Of a stretch of DNA of 64,000 nucleotides, positions 25,647 to 35,236 are shown in pieces. Position 1 is the first letter of the stretch, and every line of letters starts with the position of its first letter. Made by a program: the position numbers and the translations under genes. Origin of the DNA: Mucilaginibacter sp. OK268. GTDB taxonomy: Bacteria > Bacteroidota > Bacteroidia > Sphingobacteriales > Sphingobacteriaceae. A model generated the notes under the pieces. The model was not told where the DNA came from. It saw only the letters and a list, made by a program, of their open reading frames with translations, and searched no databases. The stretch is from NCBI RefSeq assembly GCF_900103125.1, contig NZ_FNJV01000004.1:1-64000 (forward strand). Direction: 5' to 3'.

Positions 25647-27278
25647 ATGAAGAAATTATGGCCAGCACTGCTCCTTTTCGCGGTAGCCTGCAAGCAAAAA
25701 GAGTATAATGCCGACCTTTTGGTTAAAAACGCCGTAGTTTATACGGTTGATAGTTCCTTTACCACCGCCAACGCCATTGTAGTTAAAGGCGGCAGAATAT
25801 TGGCTGTAGGCGATGCGGATACGCTGGAACAAAAATACCTGGCCAACGAAGTGGTCGATGCGCAAGGCGCGCCTATATATCCCGGTTTTATTGATGCTCA
25901 TGCTCATTTTTATGAATATGGCTTAGGCCTGCAGGAAGTTAACCTGGTAGGCACGCACAGCTGGAATGAAGCCGTGGATTCGGTACAGGCTTATTCAGTT
26001 CGTAATACCGACGGTTGGATAACCGGGCAGGGCTGGGATCAGAATGATTGGGCGCTGAAGCAATTTCCAAACAAGGCCAGGCTCGACTCCCTGTTCCCGG
26101 TAAGGCCGGTAATACTGAGCCGGGTTGACGGCCACGCGGCCATAGCCAATCAGGCAGCGCTGAACATTGCCGGTGTAAAACCAGGGCAAACCATTAACGG
26201 CGGCGAAATTGAAACCGTTAACGGAAAACTTACTGGTATTTTAGTTGATAACGCGGTGGGGATAGTAACCCGCAAGATTCCTGAGCCGTCTGGCCAGGTA
26301 GTGGAAGACGCATTATTGGCGGCGCAAAAGAATTGTTTCGCGGTGGGCTTAACTACCGTTGATGATTGCGGTCTGCCTTATACCATGATGAGCACTATTG
26401 CCGAACTGCAACACAAAGGATCACTAAAAATGCGTATGTACGTAATGCTGGCCGACCGGGAAGAGAATTACGAATACTTGTTTAAGCATGGCGCATATAA
26501 AACTCCCGGTTTGAATGTGAGGGCCTTTAAAGTTTATGCTGATGGTGCGTTAGGCTCAAGGGGTGCTTGTTTACTGCAACCCTATAATGATCAGAAAAAC
26601 TGGAAAGGTTTTTTGTTAAGCAGTCAAAAGCATTTTGAGGAGGTAGCCAAAAAGATCTATGACAAAGGCTTTCAGATGGCTACCCACGCCATTGGCGATT
26701 CGGCCAACCGGGTGATGCTGAAAATATACGCCTCGGTATTGAAGGGCAAGAACGACCGCCGCTGGCGCATTGAGCACGCGCAGGTACTATCACCTCAGGA
26801 TATTAAACTATTTGGTGATAACAGCATTATCCCTTCGGTGCAACCTACACATGCCACCTCAGATATGTACTGGGCTGGTAAAAGATTGGGCAGCGAGCGT
26901 TTAAAATCGGCCTATGTGTATAAGCAATTGTTAAAACAAAACGGCTGGTTGCCATTGGGCACAGATTTTCCGGTAGAGAATATAAACCCGATGTACACGT
27001 TTTATGCAGCGGTGGAACGTAAGGATCTGAAGGGGTTTCCGGATGGAGGTTTTCAGCCTGAGAATGCCCTGAGCCGTACCGAAGCTTTAAGAGGCATAAC
27101 CATCTGGGCTGCAAAAGCCAATTTTGAAGAAAAGGAAAAAGGTAGCCTGGAGCCCGGCAAATACGCCGATTTTGTGATACTGGACAAGGATATCATGAAA
27201 GTAAAAGGCGCCGAATTGCCCAAAATTAAAGTGACCAGTACTTATATAAACGGAGTTAAAGTATATGATAAAAAATAA
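25647..27278 (+). CDS. Amidohydrolase family protein, YtcJ-like lipoprotein
   Basis: A 543-residue metal-dependent amidohydrolase of the YtcJ/LAF3-like group. It starts with a lipoprotein signal (MKKLWPALLLFAVAC), unusual for a family that is often cytosolic. The metal ligands can be seen in IDAHAHFYEYG, MATHAIGDSANR and IEHAQVLSPQD, and the C-terminal beta-sandwich motif GSLEPGKYADFVILDKD closes the protein. It should hydrolyse an amide or cyclic amide, of unknown identity. It overlaps the next gene by 14 bases, so the two probably form an operon. Confidence 0.9.
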   Translation: MKKLWPALLLFAVACKQKEYNADLLVKNAVVYTVDSSFTTANAIVVKGGRILAVGDADTLEQKYLANEVVDAQGAPIYPGFIDAHAHFYEYGLGLQEVNLVGTHSWNEAVDSVQAYSVRNTDGWITGQGWDQNDWALKQFPNKARLDSLFPVRPVILSRVDGHAAIANQAALNIAGVKPGQTINGGEIETVNGKLTGILVDNAVGIVTRKIPEPSGQVVEDALLAAQKNCFAVGLTTVDDCGLPYTMMSTIAELQHKGSLKMRMYVMLADREENYEYLFKHGAYKTPGLNVRAFKVYADGALGSRGACLLQPYNDQKNWKGFLLSSQKHFEEVAKKIYDKGFQMATHAIGDSANRVMLKIYASVLKGKNDRRWRIEHAQVLSPQDIKLFGDNSIIPSVQPTHATSDMYWAGKRLGSERLKSAYVYKQLLKQNGWLPLGTDFPVENINPMYTFYAAVERKDLKGFPDGGFQPENALSRTEALRGITIWAAKANFEEKEKGSLEPGKYADFVILDKDIMKVKGAELPKIKVTSTYINGVKVYDKK

Positions 27279-29091
27279 ATGGGGCTGTATCCCTTTTGTG
27301 TTGATTGGATTTACCTTTTTGAATACCGCCTGCGCGCAAATACCGCCACCGCTTATACCAACCGGGCAGGCTTATATTAACGAAGAACGACTGGTTGAAC
27401 ACTCAACCGTCTTATTTAACAACAGCAAATACCTGTTGCCGCTGAAAGATCTCGATCAGTTAAAAATAGCCAGCGTTCATTTCTCCAGTTCGTATGCTTC
27501 CGCGTTTGATAGTTTGCTTAATAAATACAGTAAAGTACAGGCATTTGATGGTCGTACTTATAGCGGGGCAAAAACACTCGCAGATTTGTCGGCCGATCTG
27601 AAATGGTATAACACGATCATTCTGCAGGTCACAGATGCTGATCTGAACAATCCGCAGGTTATTGATTTTATTAACAGCAGCCAAAAACTCAAAAATGTGA
27701 TTGTGGCTGCGTTTGGTGGTGGCGCGATTTTAAGTAAGCTGAACAATGTTACCGCACCCATTTTATGGAGCGAGCGCCTAACAGTAGTTTCGGCATTGTA
27801 CAGTGCACAGGTTATTTTTGGTGGTTTACCAGTAACGCAAAAACTTACCCGTACCTATTCGCCGCAATTTGCCGCGGGCATGGGTTTTATTACCGATAAG
27901 ATCAGGCTGCAATATACCGTTCCGGAGGATGCTGGGATCAATGCCAATAACTTAACCGGCATTGATGATATTGCCCGTGAGGCCATCGCCGAGCATGCTA
28001 CTCCTGGTTGTGTGGTGTTGGTAGCCAAGGATGGCAAGGTGATATTTAATAAGGCCTACGGTTATCATACCTATGACAAAGCCATACCCGACCAGATAAC
28101 GGATATTTTTGACCTGGCATCTATGACCAAGATAACCGCTACCACCGTAGAGGCCATGAAATTGACCGATGAAGGAAAGCTAAACCTGGAAGCTACCCTT
28201 GGCGATTACCTACCCCAAACCCGGAGCAGCAATAAAAACGATATACAGATACGCGAACTCTTGATGCACCAGGCCGGCTTGATCCCCGATATTAAAGGAT
28301 TTGAAAAAGTAAAACCAACAGACCATAGTACCGATTCATCTGCGGCCTATCCTACCCGGGTATCTGAGCATTATTTTTTGCGGAAGGATTATTATAAGGA
28401 TGTAATGTTTCCGGATATCCTGAGCTCTCCACTTAAAACCCGGGGGCAATATGTATACAGTGATGTAGGTCTGGTACTGATGATGGAAGTGGTAGAAAGT
28501 ATCACCGCCATACCCGAAAATGTATATGTACAGCAAGCTTTTTACAAACCGCTGGGGATGCAAACCGCAGGTTTTTTACCCCTGTACCGGTTTAACCAAA
28601 ACCAGATACCCCCTACCGAGAACGACCAGGAATACCGACAAAGTTTGCTGGATGGTTATGTGCACGACCCTACTGCGGCCCTCATGGGTGGTGTAGCTGG
28701 CCATGCCGGGCTTTTTGGCAGCGCCAATGATGTAGCCATATTATACCAGATGCTACTTAACCGCGGTACTTACGGCGGGACGCAATATTTTAAACCCGAA
28801 GTAGTTGATCTGTTCACTTCCAAGCAGTCGGCAGTGAGCCGCAGGGGATTGGGTTTTGACCGCTGGGACCCTATTGAAGATAGGCATTACCCCTCCAAAC
28901 TGGCATCGCCTCAAACTTATGGGCATACCGGTTTTACAGGTACCTGTATCTGGGTGGATCCGAAATATAACCTGGTGTATATATTCCTGAGCAACCGGGT
29001 GCACCCTGACGTAAGTAACAAACTGGGCAGCCTCAACATCAGGCCGAGGATCCAGGATGTGGTTTATGAAGCAATTAATAAGGGGATGTAA
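27265..29091 (+). CDS. Beta-lactamase-fold serine hydrolase with N-terminal GH3-C-like remnant
   Basis: A 608-residue exported protein (signal ending at about FLNTACAQ). Residues about 230-600 are a class C beta-lactamase / penicillin-binding-protein-like hydrolase. They carry the catalytic SMTK at 286-289, YSD in the second motif position and HTGFTG as the third. Residues about 38-200 (EERLVEHSTVLFNNSKYLLPL... GGLPVTQKL) resemble the C-terminal alpha/beta domain of family 3 glycosidases. In many Bacteroidota, GH3 and this hydrolase are fused in one protein of nearly 1000 residues; here the catalytic GH3 N-terminal domain is absent. Peptidoglycan or peptide hydrolysis is the likely function. 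Confidence 0.88.
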   Translation: MIKNKWGCIPFVLIGFTFLNTACAQIPPPLIPTGQAYINEERLVEHSTVLFNNSKYLLPLKDLDQLKIASVHFSSSYASAFDSLLNKYSKVQAFDGRTYSGAKTLADLSADLKWYNTIILQVTDADLNNPQVIDFINSSQKLKNVIVAAFGGGAILSKLNNVTAPILWSERLTVVSALYSAQVIFGGLPVTQKLTRTYSPQFAAGMGFITDKIRLQYTVPEDAGINANNLTGIDDIAREAIAEHATPGCVVLVAKDGKVIFNKAYGYHTYDKAIPDQITDIFDLASMTKITATTVEAMKLTDEGKLNLEATLGDYLPQTRSSNKNDIQIRELLMHQAGLIPDIKGFEKVKPTDHSTDSSAAYPTRVSEHYFLRKDYYKDVMFPDILSSPLKTRGQYVYSDVGLVLMMEVVESITAIPENVYVQQAFYKPLGMQTAGFLPLYRFNQNQIPPTENDQEYRQSLLDGYVHDPTAALMGGVAGHAGLFGSANDVAILYQMLLNRGTYGGTQYFKPEVVDLFTSKQSAVSRRGLGFDRWDPIEDRHYPSKLASPQTYGHTGFTGTCIWVDPKYNLVYIFLSNRVHPDVSNKLGSLNIRPRIQDVVYEAINKGM

Positions 29092-29147
29092 GTTTTTTGA
29101 AAACCTAAAGGGATACAAAGACGTGTCTCTGGATATATTAGAATTGT

Positions 29148-29173
29148 AGAGGCGCGTATTCGCGTCTCTTTTT
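29148..29173 (+). terminator. Terminator of the amidohydrolase / serine hydrolase unit
   Basis: Stem AGAGGCGCG / CGCGTCTCT (one G-T pair), loop TATT, then five T. It lies about 57 bases after the stop codon. An upstream GACGTGTCTCT also complements part of the right arm. Confidence 0.7.
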
Positions 29174-29273
29174 GTTTTCATCTACCTATGTTGATCTTGA
29201 TTTTTAACTTTAAGTAAAACAATTTTCCAATCAATTCGTTTCAGTTTTCTCTAATAAATAAAAATTACTGAAC

Positions 29274-29789
29274 ATGAGAAAACTATTCAAAGTCACGCTG
29301 CTCGCTTTAAGCTTACTATTTGTTGGTAAATTTTCAAATGCGCAATCCAAGATCGGTTATGTTGATTTTCAATCCATCGTTAGTCAGATGCCCGAGGCTA
29401 AAACTATTAAGCCCCAGATAGATGCCTATCAAAAACAATTTGTAACCCAGTTAACTGCAATGAATAATGAGTTGCAAACCAAGGGGAAGGCTTTTCAGGA
29501 TCAAAGCAAAACCATGACCGATGCCGTAAAGGCAACAAAGCAAGCCGAATTACAGGACCTGCAAAAAAAGATGCAGGATTACCAGGCTACTGCGCAACAA
29601 CAGGTTGATGCCAAATCAAACGAATTGGTGAAACCGGTAACCGATAAGGCCCGCGCCGCGGTTAATGATGTAGCCAAAGAAAAAGGTGTTAACTATGTGC
29701 TTGATTCTTCACAAGGCTCTGCACTGCTTGTATCCAACGATGGCACCGATCTTACCGCTTCGGTTAAAACCAAATTGGGAATAAAATAA
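29274..29789 (+). CDS. OmpH/Skp-family periplasmic chaperone
   Basis: A 171-residue exported protein with a signal peptide (MRKLFKVTLLALSLLFVGKFSNAQ). After a short strand (KIGYVDFQSIVSQMPEAK) comes a long charged coiled coil (about 45-125, with many Gln, Lys and Met) and a closing VNYVLDSSQGSALLVSNDGTDLT segment. This is the layout of Skp/OmpH proteins, trimeric periplasmic chaperones for outer-membrane proteins. It is transcribed alone here, although in other Bacteroidota such genes often sit next to bamA. Confidence 0.93.
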   Translation: MRKLFKVTLLALSLLFVGKFSNAQSKIGYVDFQSIVSQMPEAKTIKPQIDAYQKQFVTQLTAMNNELQTKGKAFQDQSKTMTDAVKATKQAELQDLQKKMQDYQATAQQQVDAKSNELVKPVTDKARAAVNDVAKEKGVNYVLDSSQGSALLVSNDGTDLTASVKTKLGIK

Positions 29790-29835
29790 AAATTTTCTTA
29801 CGATAGGGAATATTTCCCTTTTCTATAAAAAAACG

Positions 29836-29918
29836 CGTCATTGCGAGGTACGAAGCAATCCCCGATAAGCAGAGTCACTCTGTATAGCTTAAAGATTGCT
29901 TCGTACCTCGCAATGACG
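29836..29918. repeat. Palindromic intergenic repeat, family A, full copy
   Basis: Two exact 25-base arms (29836-29860 and 29894-29918) carrying the CATTGCGAGGTACGAAG core face each other across 33 bases containing CTCTGTATAGC. Flanking A-rich and T-rich runs would let it act as a terminator for the OmpH-like gene. Compare 5690-5790. Confidence 0.9.
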
Positions 29919-30029
29919 TTTTTATTAGTCAATGTTTTATGAATAACTTTTATAAGATATTGATCATCAGTATAAAATTAAACAATAAACCTTAATTTTA
30001 TATATAAACTCAAACATCCTACTTACGCA

Positions 30030-30839
30030 ATGAAGTACTATACCATTCAGCCACCGGATATATTAAAACCTTTTGTGAGGTTTTTTTGGGTGCTGGAGCA
30101 TGAACTGTCTGCCGGCGAGCCGGAGTATGTTTACCGCTCTATAGCCGATGGTTGTACCGAGATGGTGTTTCATTATCAATCTACCTTTGATGAAATTAAC
30201 GACCGGGGACAGGAAAACGGGGGACCCTCGGGTATTCAATTCCAAACTAACCGTTACAGGCGTTTTGTGACCCGGCAAAGCTTCGGCATTTTTGGTGCTT
30301 ACATTTATCCTTTTGCCGTTCCCCGTTTTTTTAAGATCCCCAGCAGCGAAACCACCAACCTGGCGCTTGATTATGATACTTTTTTGGGCAGCGCCGGCCG
30401 CGAGCTGGAAGAACGGATGATGCTGGCGCCCGACAATCAAAAACGGGCTGTGATACTGACCGATTTTTTACTGATGCGTCTGCGGCACAATACATCTACA
30501 GATGATCGGATCATCACCTCCATCAGGCAGGTGATCCATGCCAATCAGCATAAAACAGTTGCGCAGCTGGCCGATGCGTTTAATCTTTCAACGCGGCAGT
30601 TCGACCGGCGTTTTAAGGAGTATGCCGGTTTTAGTCCTAAAAGCTATTTGCGGTTGATCCGTTTTCAGGATGCCATAAAACAATACGGCAGTAATAAATC
30701 ATTAACCCAGATAGCTTTAGAATGTGGTTATTATGACCAGTCGCACTTTATACATGATGTAAAAACTTTTACCGGCTATCACCCCAGCTTTTACTTTTCT
30801 GGCAAGGCAGAAGGAACGGAATACCGCAACGCGGATTAA
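30030..30839 (+). CDS. AraC-family transcriptional regulator
   Basis: A 269-residue regulator. Residues about 1-150 form an uncharacterised N-terminal sensing domain of the type often found with AraC regulators in Bacteroidota (begins MKYYTIQPPDILKPFVRFFW). Residues 165-260 hold the double helix-turn-helix: VAQLADAFNLSTRQFDRRFKEYAGFSPKSY and LTQIALECGYYDQSHFIHDVKTFTGYHPS. It probably controls genes nearby, the next being a VOC-family gene 158 bases downstream on the same strand, but no operator could be identified. Confidence 0.92.
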   Translation: MKYYTIQPPDILKPFVRFFWVLEHELSAGEPEYVYRSIADGCTEMVFHYQSTFDEINDRGQENGGPSGIQFQTNRYRRFVTRQSFGIFGAYIYPFAVPRFFKIPSSETTNLALDYDTFLGSAGRELEERMMLAPDNQKRAVILTDFLLMRLRHNTSTDDRIITSIRQVIHANQHKTVAQLADAFNLSTRQFDRRFKEYAGFSPKSYLRLIRFQDAIKQYGSNKSLTQIALECGYYDQSHFIHDVKTFTGYHPSFYFSGKAEGTEYRNAD

Positions 30840-30997
30840 TTTTAAATAAATTCGAGATCGAACATCTGAAACGGCGTAGCCCTCTTGAGTACCTTAAAAA
30901 ACAAACAAAAACGAAAAATCCGAAATCAAAAGATGTCTTGTTTTTACAATTTTGCTGAAACCTGTCCGGTTAATTTTGAATAAAAAAACATATCGTC

Positions 30998-31381
30998 ATG
31001 GAAACCATAAAAAACATTCCCGAAACCTATCAGCGTATTATGCCTTACCTTATTGTAAAGGATGCACCCGCCTTCATCACCTTTATGCAAAACGTGTTTG
31101 GCGCGAAGGAGCAGTATAAACAAATGCGCGATGAAAAACATGTCATGCACGCCGAGATCAGCATTCAAGGCAGCACCATTATGTTTTGCGACAGTACCGA
31201 AACCTATCTCCCGCAAAATGCAGGTTTATTTATTTATGTAGATAGCTGCGACGAAACCTATAAAAAAGCCCTCGAAAACGGTGCCTCAAGCGTTACAGAA
31301 CCAGCAGACCAGCCTTATGGTCGTAGTAGCGGGATAAAAGATCCTTTTGGCAATACCTGGTGGTTAACTAATCCGCTTTGA
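30998..31381 (+). CDS. VOC-family protein, PhnB/glyoxalase-like
   Basis: A 127-residue single-domain VOC (vicinal oxygen chelate) protein. It has the two beta-alpha-beta-beta-beta units of the fold: MPYLIVKDAPAFITFMQNVFGAKE and LFIYVDSCDETYKKALENGAS, ending SSGIKDPFGNTWWLTNPL, which is typical of the PhnB-like subgroup. Metal use and substrate cannot be assigned. The AraC regulator upstream may control it. Confidence 0.88.
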   Translation: METIKNIPETYQRIMPYLIVKDAPAFITFMQNVFGAKEQYKQMRDEKHVMHAEISIQGSTIMFCDSTETYLPQNAGLFIYVDSCDETYKKALENGASSVTEPADQPYGRSSGIKDPFGNTWWLTNPL

Positions 31382-31392
31382 AACGTCGCCCA

Positions 31393-31445
31393 ACTCAAAC
31401 AAAACGCTACCTTGTTATTAAAATAAGGTGGCGTTTTGTTTGAGT
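31393..31445 (+). terminator. Terminator of the VOC gene
   Basis: A long stem, ACTCAAACAAAACGC ... GCGTTTTGTTTGAGT, extended inward by CTACCTT / AAGGTGG pairing around an AT-rich loop. It starts 12 bases after the stop codon. Confidence 0.8.
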
Positions 31446-31597
31446 GATGTAATTTTATGATGTGATGACTGCTGTAGGATTGTATCTTAACTAATTCATA
31501 ATTAGCGTGTTTTGCGGCGATTGTTTGATCAGTGTAACTGTCCCGGCACGGGTTCGTCCAATATACCGCTGATAAGAATGTTAATTTTGCGGTATCT

Positions 31598-32833
31598 ATG
31601 AGCACGTTAACATCAAAAGGTTCTGCAATTAAGGAACATCACCAGTCAATAGCAACATTGCTAGCTTTTGCCCTGATCCCTTTATCTGGTTTCGCTACTG
31701 ATATTTATATCCCATCGTTACCCACCATGGCCGGCGAAATGAGTGTGAGCAATGTGCAGGTACAGCTAACATTGAGCATTTTTTTGATCAGTTATGGTGT
31801 ATCACAACTGTTTATCGGCAGTGTCTTGGATAGCTTTGGCCGGTACAAGATTAGTCTGGCTTCGCTAATTATTTTTGCGGTTGCCAGCGTAGTGATTGCC
31901 ATCACCCATAATATCTATCTCATTTACCTGATGCGGGTGATACATGGCATAACGGTTGGCGCCATTATAGTAGCCAAGCGGGCCTACTTTGTGGATCTGT
32001 TTACCGGCGATAAGTTAAAGCATTACCTGAGTATGTTTTCTATCATTTGGTCAACAGGGCCTATCGTGGCACCTTTTGTTGGGGGCTACCTGCAAACCGC
32101 TTTTGGCTGGGAGTCTAACTTTTATTTTTTAGCTGGTTTCGCGGTGGTATTTGCAATACTGGAGCTTATTTTCAGCGGCGAAACCCTGGTGCATGTTTCA
32201 GAGTTTCATTTGCAGAAGATCGTCAGGGTATATGCCAACATGATCAAAACCTACAGCTTTACGCTGGGTATTGTGATGTTGGGACTGGCGTATTGTATGG
32301 TGATGACCTATAACATGACCGGGCCATTTATTATTGAGCATCATTTACACCTAACCCCTGTTATTGCTGGTTATAGTTCGCTGGTATTGGGATTTGCGTG
32401 GATGGTAGGCGGCTTTATCGGCAAGGCAACTATCAATCGCCCATTCTTTAAAAGGATGGTAGTTAACGTGGTCATGCAGGCGCTTTTTGTATTGGTGATG
32501 ATCCTCAGTCTGCAATTCATTAGCAATTTATATTCGATGATATTTTTTGCATTCATTATTCATGTTTGCGCAGGATATACTTTCAATAACTATTTTACTT
32601 TTTGTTTGAGTAAATTCCCTAAAAACGCCGGTATTGCTGGTGGGCTCACCGGGGGTATCACTTATGTAATTGTTTCTTTTTTAAGCTACGCCATTGTTAA
32701 TGTGGTGCCAGCCAAAGATGAACGTAACCTGAGTTATAGCTATTTGATATTCATTTTGCTCTCGGCACTGATCATGTTTTTGATCTTCAGGATCAATAAA
32801 AAAGAAAAAGTGCCTTTGGAAGAAATGGTCTAA
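31598..32833 (+). CDS. Bcr/CflA-type MFS efflux transporter
   Basis: A 411-residue major-facilitator protein with twelve predicted membrane helices. The first helix carries ATDIYIPSLP, the signature of the Bcr/CflA drug-resistance subfamily (12-TMS DHA1). Motif A-like LDSFGRYKISL follows helix 2. Members export sulfonamides, bicyclomycin or other small molecules using the proton gradient; the actual substrate here is unknown. Its start lies 152 bases past the terminator of the VOC gene, so it is probably transcribed separately. Confidence 0.92.
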   Translation: MSTLTSKGSAIKEHHQSIATLLAFALIPLSGFATDIYIPSLPTMAGEMSVSNVQVQLTLSIFLISYGVSQLFIGSVLDSFGRYKISLASLIIFAVASVVIAITHNIYLIYLMRVIHGITVGAIIVAKRAYFVDLFTGDKLKHYLSMFSIIWSTGPIVAPFVGGYLQTAFGWESNFYFLAGFAVVFAILELIFSGETLVHVSEFHLQKIVRVYANMIKTYSFTLGIVMLGLAYCMVMTYNMTGPFIIEHHLHLTPVIAGYSSLVLGFAWMVGGFIGKATINRPFFKRMVVNVVMQALFVLVMILSLQFISNLYSMIFFAFIIHVCAGYTFNNYFTFCLSKFPKNAGIAGGLTGGITYVIVSFLSYAIVNVVPAKDERNLSYSYLIFILLSALIMFLIFRINKKEKVPLEEMV

Positions 32834-32934
32834 GTAAGCCTAATAAATAAAATAATATTTATGGAATTTAGCTAATAGCTGCATCTTATAGGTAATGTAA
32901 AGTATTTACTATGACAGGATTTAAACCATTTGGC

Positions 32935-33477
32935 ATGAAAAAAGTAATTATTATTCTGTTATTGAGTTTTAAAGTGGCTTTCGTAATGGCGCAAAGTGAT
33001 ACCATTTATCGGCACTTGGCAGTAATGAGAGAAGGTGCACCCTTGATTGTAACTAACGATAATATCATTGGAAACTTAGATGGTATTAAACCAGATGAAA
33101 TTGATTCTATAAGGGTTTTAAAAGATCATGCTACGATGCCTGCTCGGGTAAAAAATCTGGATAAATATGGAGTTATCTTCGTAGTGCTTAAAAAAACAGT
33201 AAATATCAAGACAAAGTCAGTTAAGGAGATTAAAGCTTGGTTAGGTGTTATAAATGATGCCAAATTCGCAGTTGATGGTTTTTTACTAGAGGATGAAAAT
33301 TGGCTCATAGCTACAGAGGCTATCAGGGAGATCAATGTCATAAAGAACAAAGACATATCGGGAAATTTAACAAACGTTGTGATCAATGTATGGACACTTG
33401 ATCCCGAAGGCCGAAAAGCGCTAATGCCAGGTAAAAGATTAAGTACTGATAAGCCAGGTGTAATATACATCAGATAG
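32935..33477 (+). CDS. Small exported protein resembling a TonB-receptor plug fragment
   Basis: A 180-residue protein from the ATG at 32935, with a signal peptide MKKVIIILLLSFKVAFVMAQ. The segment about 33-85 (PLIVTNDNIIGNLDGIKPDEIDSIRVLKD... GVIFVVLKK) mirrors the strand-turn-strand of SusC/TonB-receptor plug domains, where a protein names its partner strand then ends in a VLKD ... GVI.I..KK pattern. No barrel follows, so it is a stand-alone plug-like domain. The second half appears to repeat the pattern more weakly. No neighbour suggests its role. Confidence 0.7.
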   Translation: MKKVIIILLLSFKVAFVMAQSDTIYRHLAVMREGAPLIVTNDNIIGNLDGIKPDEIDSIRVLKDHATMPARVKNLDKYGVIFVVLKKTVNIKTKSVKEIKAWLGVINDAKFAVDGFLLEDENWLIATEAIREINVIKNKDISGNLTNVVINVWTLDPEGRKALMPGKRLSTDKPGVIYIR

Positions 33478-33514
33478 TCTGTTAAAGTTTTTTGTTTGTT
33501 GTTCGTGAACTGTT

Positions 33515-33937
33515 CTAAAGCACCTGGTTAAATTCCAACCTTTCACCATCAGGCCCGGTGATGTTAAAATACTTACAGCCATTCTTCCAGAATTGCAGAA
33601 AAACCGGGGCTTCTTCGATGATGTTAAACCCCGCCTCTTTTATGACCGCATAGGTTTCATCAATATCGCTTACATCAAAAGCCACATGGTCAATATGCCC
33701 ATTGCCACGGCTCCTGATCTCTGCTAAGCCTGCCTCGGGTAACTGGTAAAGTTCCATGAGTATGTTTTCACGCTGCATCATTACACAGGTGCCCTGTTCG
33801 CCATGATCAGTAAAGTGGGCTTGCATCACGTTATTAAAACCAAGTCGGTTGTAAAACCTTTGTGACGCATCCAGGTTGGTTACAGGGATGCCTATGTGCT
33901 GTATGCTGTTGATTTTTAACTGGATAGCATTTTTCAT
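33515..33937 (-). CDS. VOC-family protein, glyoxalase-like
   Basis: A 140-residue VOC-superfamily protein. INSIQHIGIPVTNLDASQRFYNRLGF opens the fold with the metal-ligand His (QHIG). HIDHVAFDVSDIDETYAVIKEAGF is the second module with another His, and the ending YFNITGPDGERLEFNQV holds the final Glu. These are the positions of the metal ligands in glyoxalase I and related dioxygenases. Substrate unknown. It stands alone between the plug-like gene and bshA, facing away from bshA. Confidence 0.88.
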   Translation of the reverse strand: MKNAIQLKINSIQHIGIPVTNLDASQRFYNRLGFNNVMQAHFTDHGEQGTCVMMQRENILMELYQLPEAGLAEIRSRGNGHIDHVAFDVSDIDETYAVIKEAGFNIIEEAPVFLQFWKNGCKYFNITGPDGERLEFNQVL

Positions 33938-34063
33938 AGGAACCGATATTAGTAGTGTAAAATTAAAAAAATGAGTAACTTGACTAAGTTATATCATTTT
34001 ACACAGTGTTAACACATTTGCCATAAATTGCTGTTAAACTTGCAGCCATAATTAACCAACTTA

Positions 34064-35236
34064 ATGAAAATCGGAATTGTATGTTACCCAACCTTTGGTG
34101 GAAGCGGTGTTGTAGCCACAGAACTCGGTAAGGCCCTTGCCGACCGCGGTCACCAGGTTCATTTTGTTACCTATAACCAACCAGCCCGGTTAGATCTTTT
34201 TTCCGAAAACTTGTTTTACCACGAGGTATCGGTATCCAACTATCCGCTTTTTGATTTTCCGCCTTATGAGCTGGCCCTGGCCAGCCGCCTGGTTGATGTG
34301 GTTCGCCATGAAAAGCTGGATGTATTGCATGTTCATTACGCCATTCCGCATGCCTCGGCCGCATTTATGGCTAAACAGATATTACTAACTTACGGTATTT
34401 ATATCCCGGTGGTTACCACCCTGCACGGTACCGATATTACCCTGGTAGGTAAAGACCGTACTTTTAAACCGGTGGTTACTTTCTCTATCAATCAGTCTGA
34501 CGGGGTTACCGCAGTATCCGAAAACCTGAGGCACGATACTTATGAGTTTTTTGAGATCGATACCGATATCAAGGTGATCCCCAACTTTATTGATCTGACC
34601 CGTTTCAGTCTTAAAGCAAAAGACCATTTTAAAAAGGCCATCGCGCCATCGGGCGAAAAGGTGTTGGTACATACTTCCAACTTCCGTAAGGTAAAACGTA
34701 CCGAAGATGTGGTCAGGATATTTGCCGAAGTAATTAAAAAGATCCCTTCAAAATTGCTGATGGTTGGCGACGGCCCTGAACGCTCTGGCTGCGAGCAGTT
34801 ATGCCGCGACTTAGGTGTTGCCGATAACGTACGCTTTTTAGGTAAGCAGGATGCCATTGAAGAAATACTTTCGGTAGCCGACCTGTTCCTGATGCCATCA
34901 CAATCAGAAAGCTTTGGTTTGGCCGCTTTGGAGGCTATGGCTTGCAAGGTGCCGGTGATCAGTACCAATGCGGGTGGTTTGCCCGAATTAAATGTTGACG
35001 GTGTAACCGGTTTCTTGAAGGATGTTGGCGACGTAGAAGGTATGGGCGAAAGTGCTATTTATATACTGGAAGATGAAGACCGGCTGAACCAGTTTAAAGA
35101 AAACGCCCTGGCCCGCGCCAAGGAATTTGATTTGGCCACCATTTTGCCTTTATATGAAAATTATTACCTGGAGGTGATTGATAAGTGTAAAGACAAGTGT
35201 AAGGAGCTGTGTACAGGTAAAGCCAAGATTGCCTGA
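34064..35236 (+). CDS. bshA: N-acetyl-alpha-D-glucosaminyl L-malate synthase
   Basis: BshA, a GT4-family glycosyltransferase that joins UDP-GlcNAc to L-malate in the first step of bacillithiol synthesis. The start MKIGIVCYPTFGGSGVVATELG is highly typical of BshA. The sugar-nucleotide site follows: VLVHTSNFRKVKR, LLMVGDGPER, and ESFGLAALEAMACKVPVISTNAGGLPE with the E-x7-E motif. Length 390 is normal. Neighbouring bshB and bshC genes are not in the window. Its presence implies that the organism uses bacillithiol as a redox thiol. Confidence 0.95.
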   Translation: MKIGIVCYPTFGGSGVVATELGKALADRGHQVHFVTYNQPARLDLFSENLFYHEVSVSNYPLFDFPPYELALASRLVDVVRHEKLDVLHVHYAIPHASAAFMAKQILLTYGIYIPVVTTLHGTDITLVGKDRTFKPVVTFSINQSDGVTAVSENLRHDTYEFFEIDTDIKVIPNFIDLTRFSLKAKDHFKKAIAPSGEKVLVHTSNFRKVKRTEDVVRIFAEVIKKIPSKLLMVGDGPERSGCEQLCRDLGVADNVRFLGKQDAIEEILSVADLFLMPSQSESFGLAALEAMACKVPVISTNAGGLPELNVDGVTGFLKDVGDVEGMGESAIYILEDEDRLNQFKENALARAKEFDLATILPLYENYYLEVIDKCKDKCKELCTGKAKIA

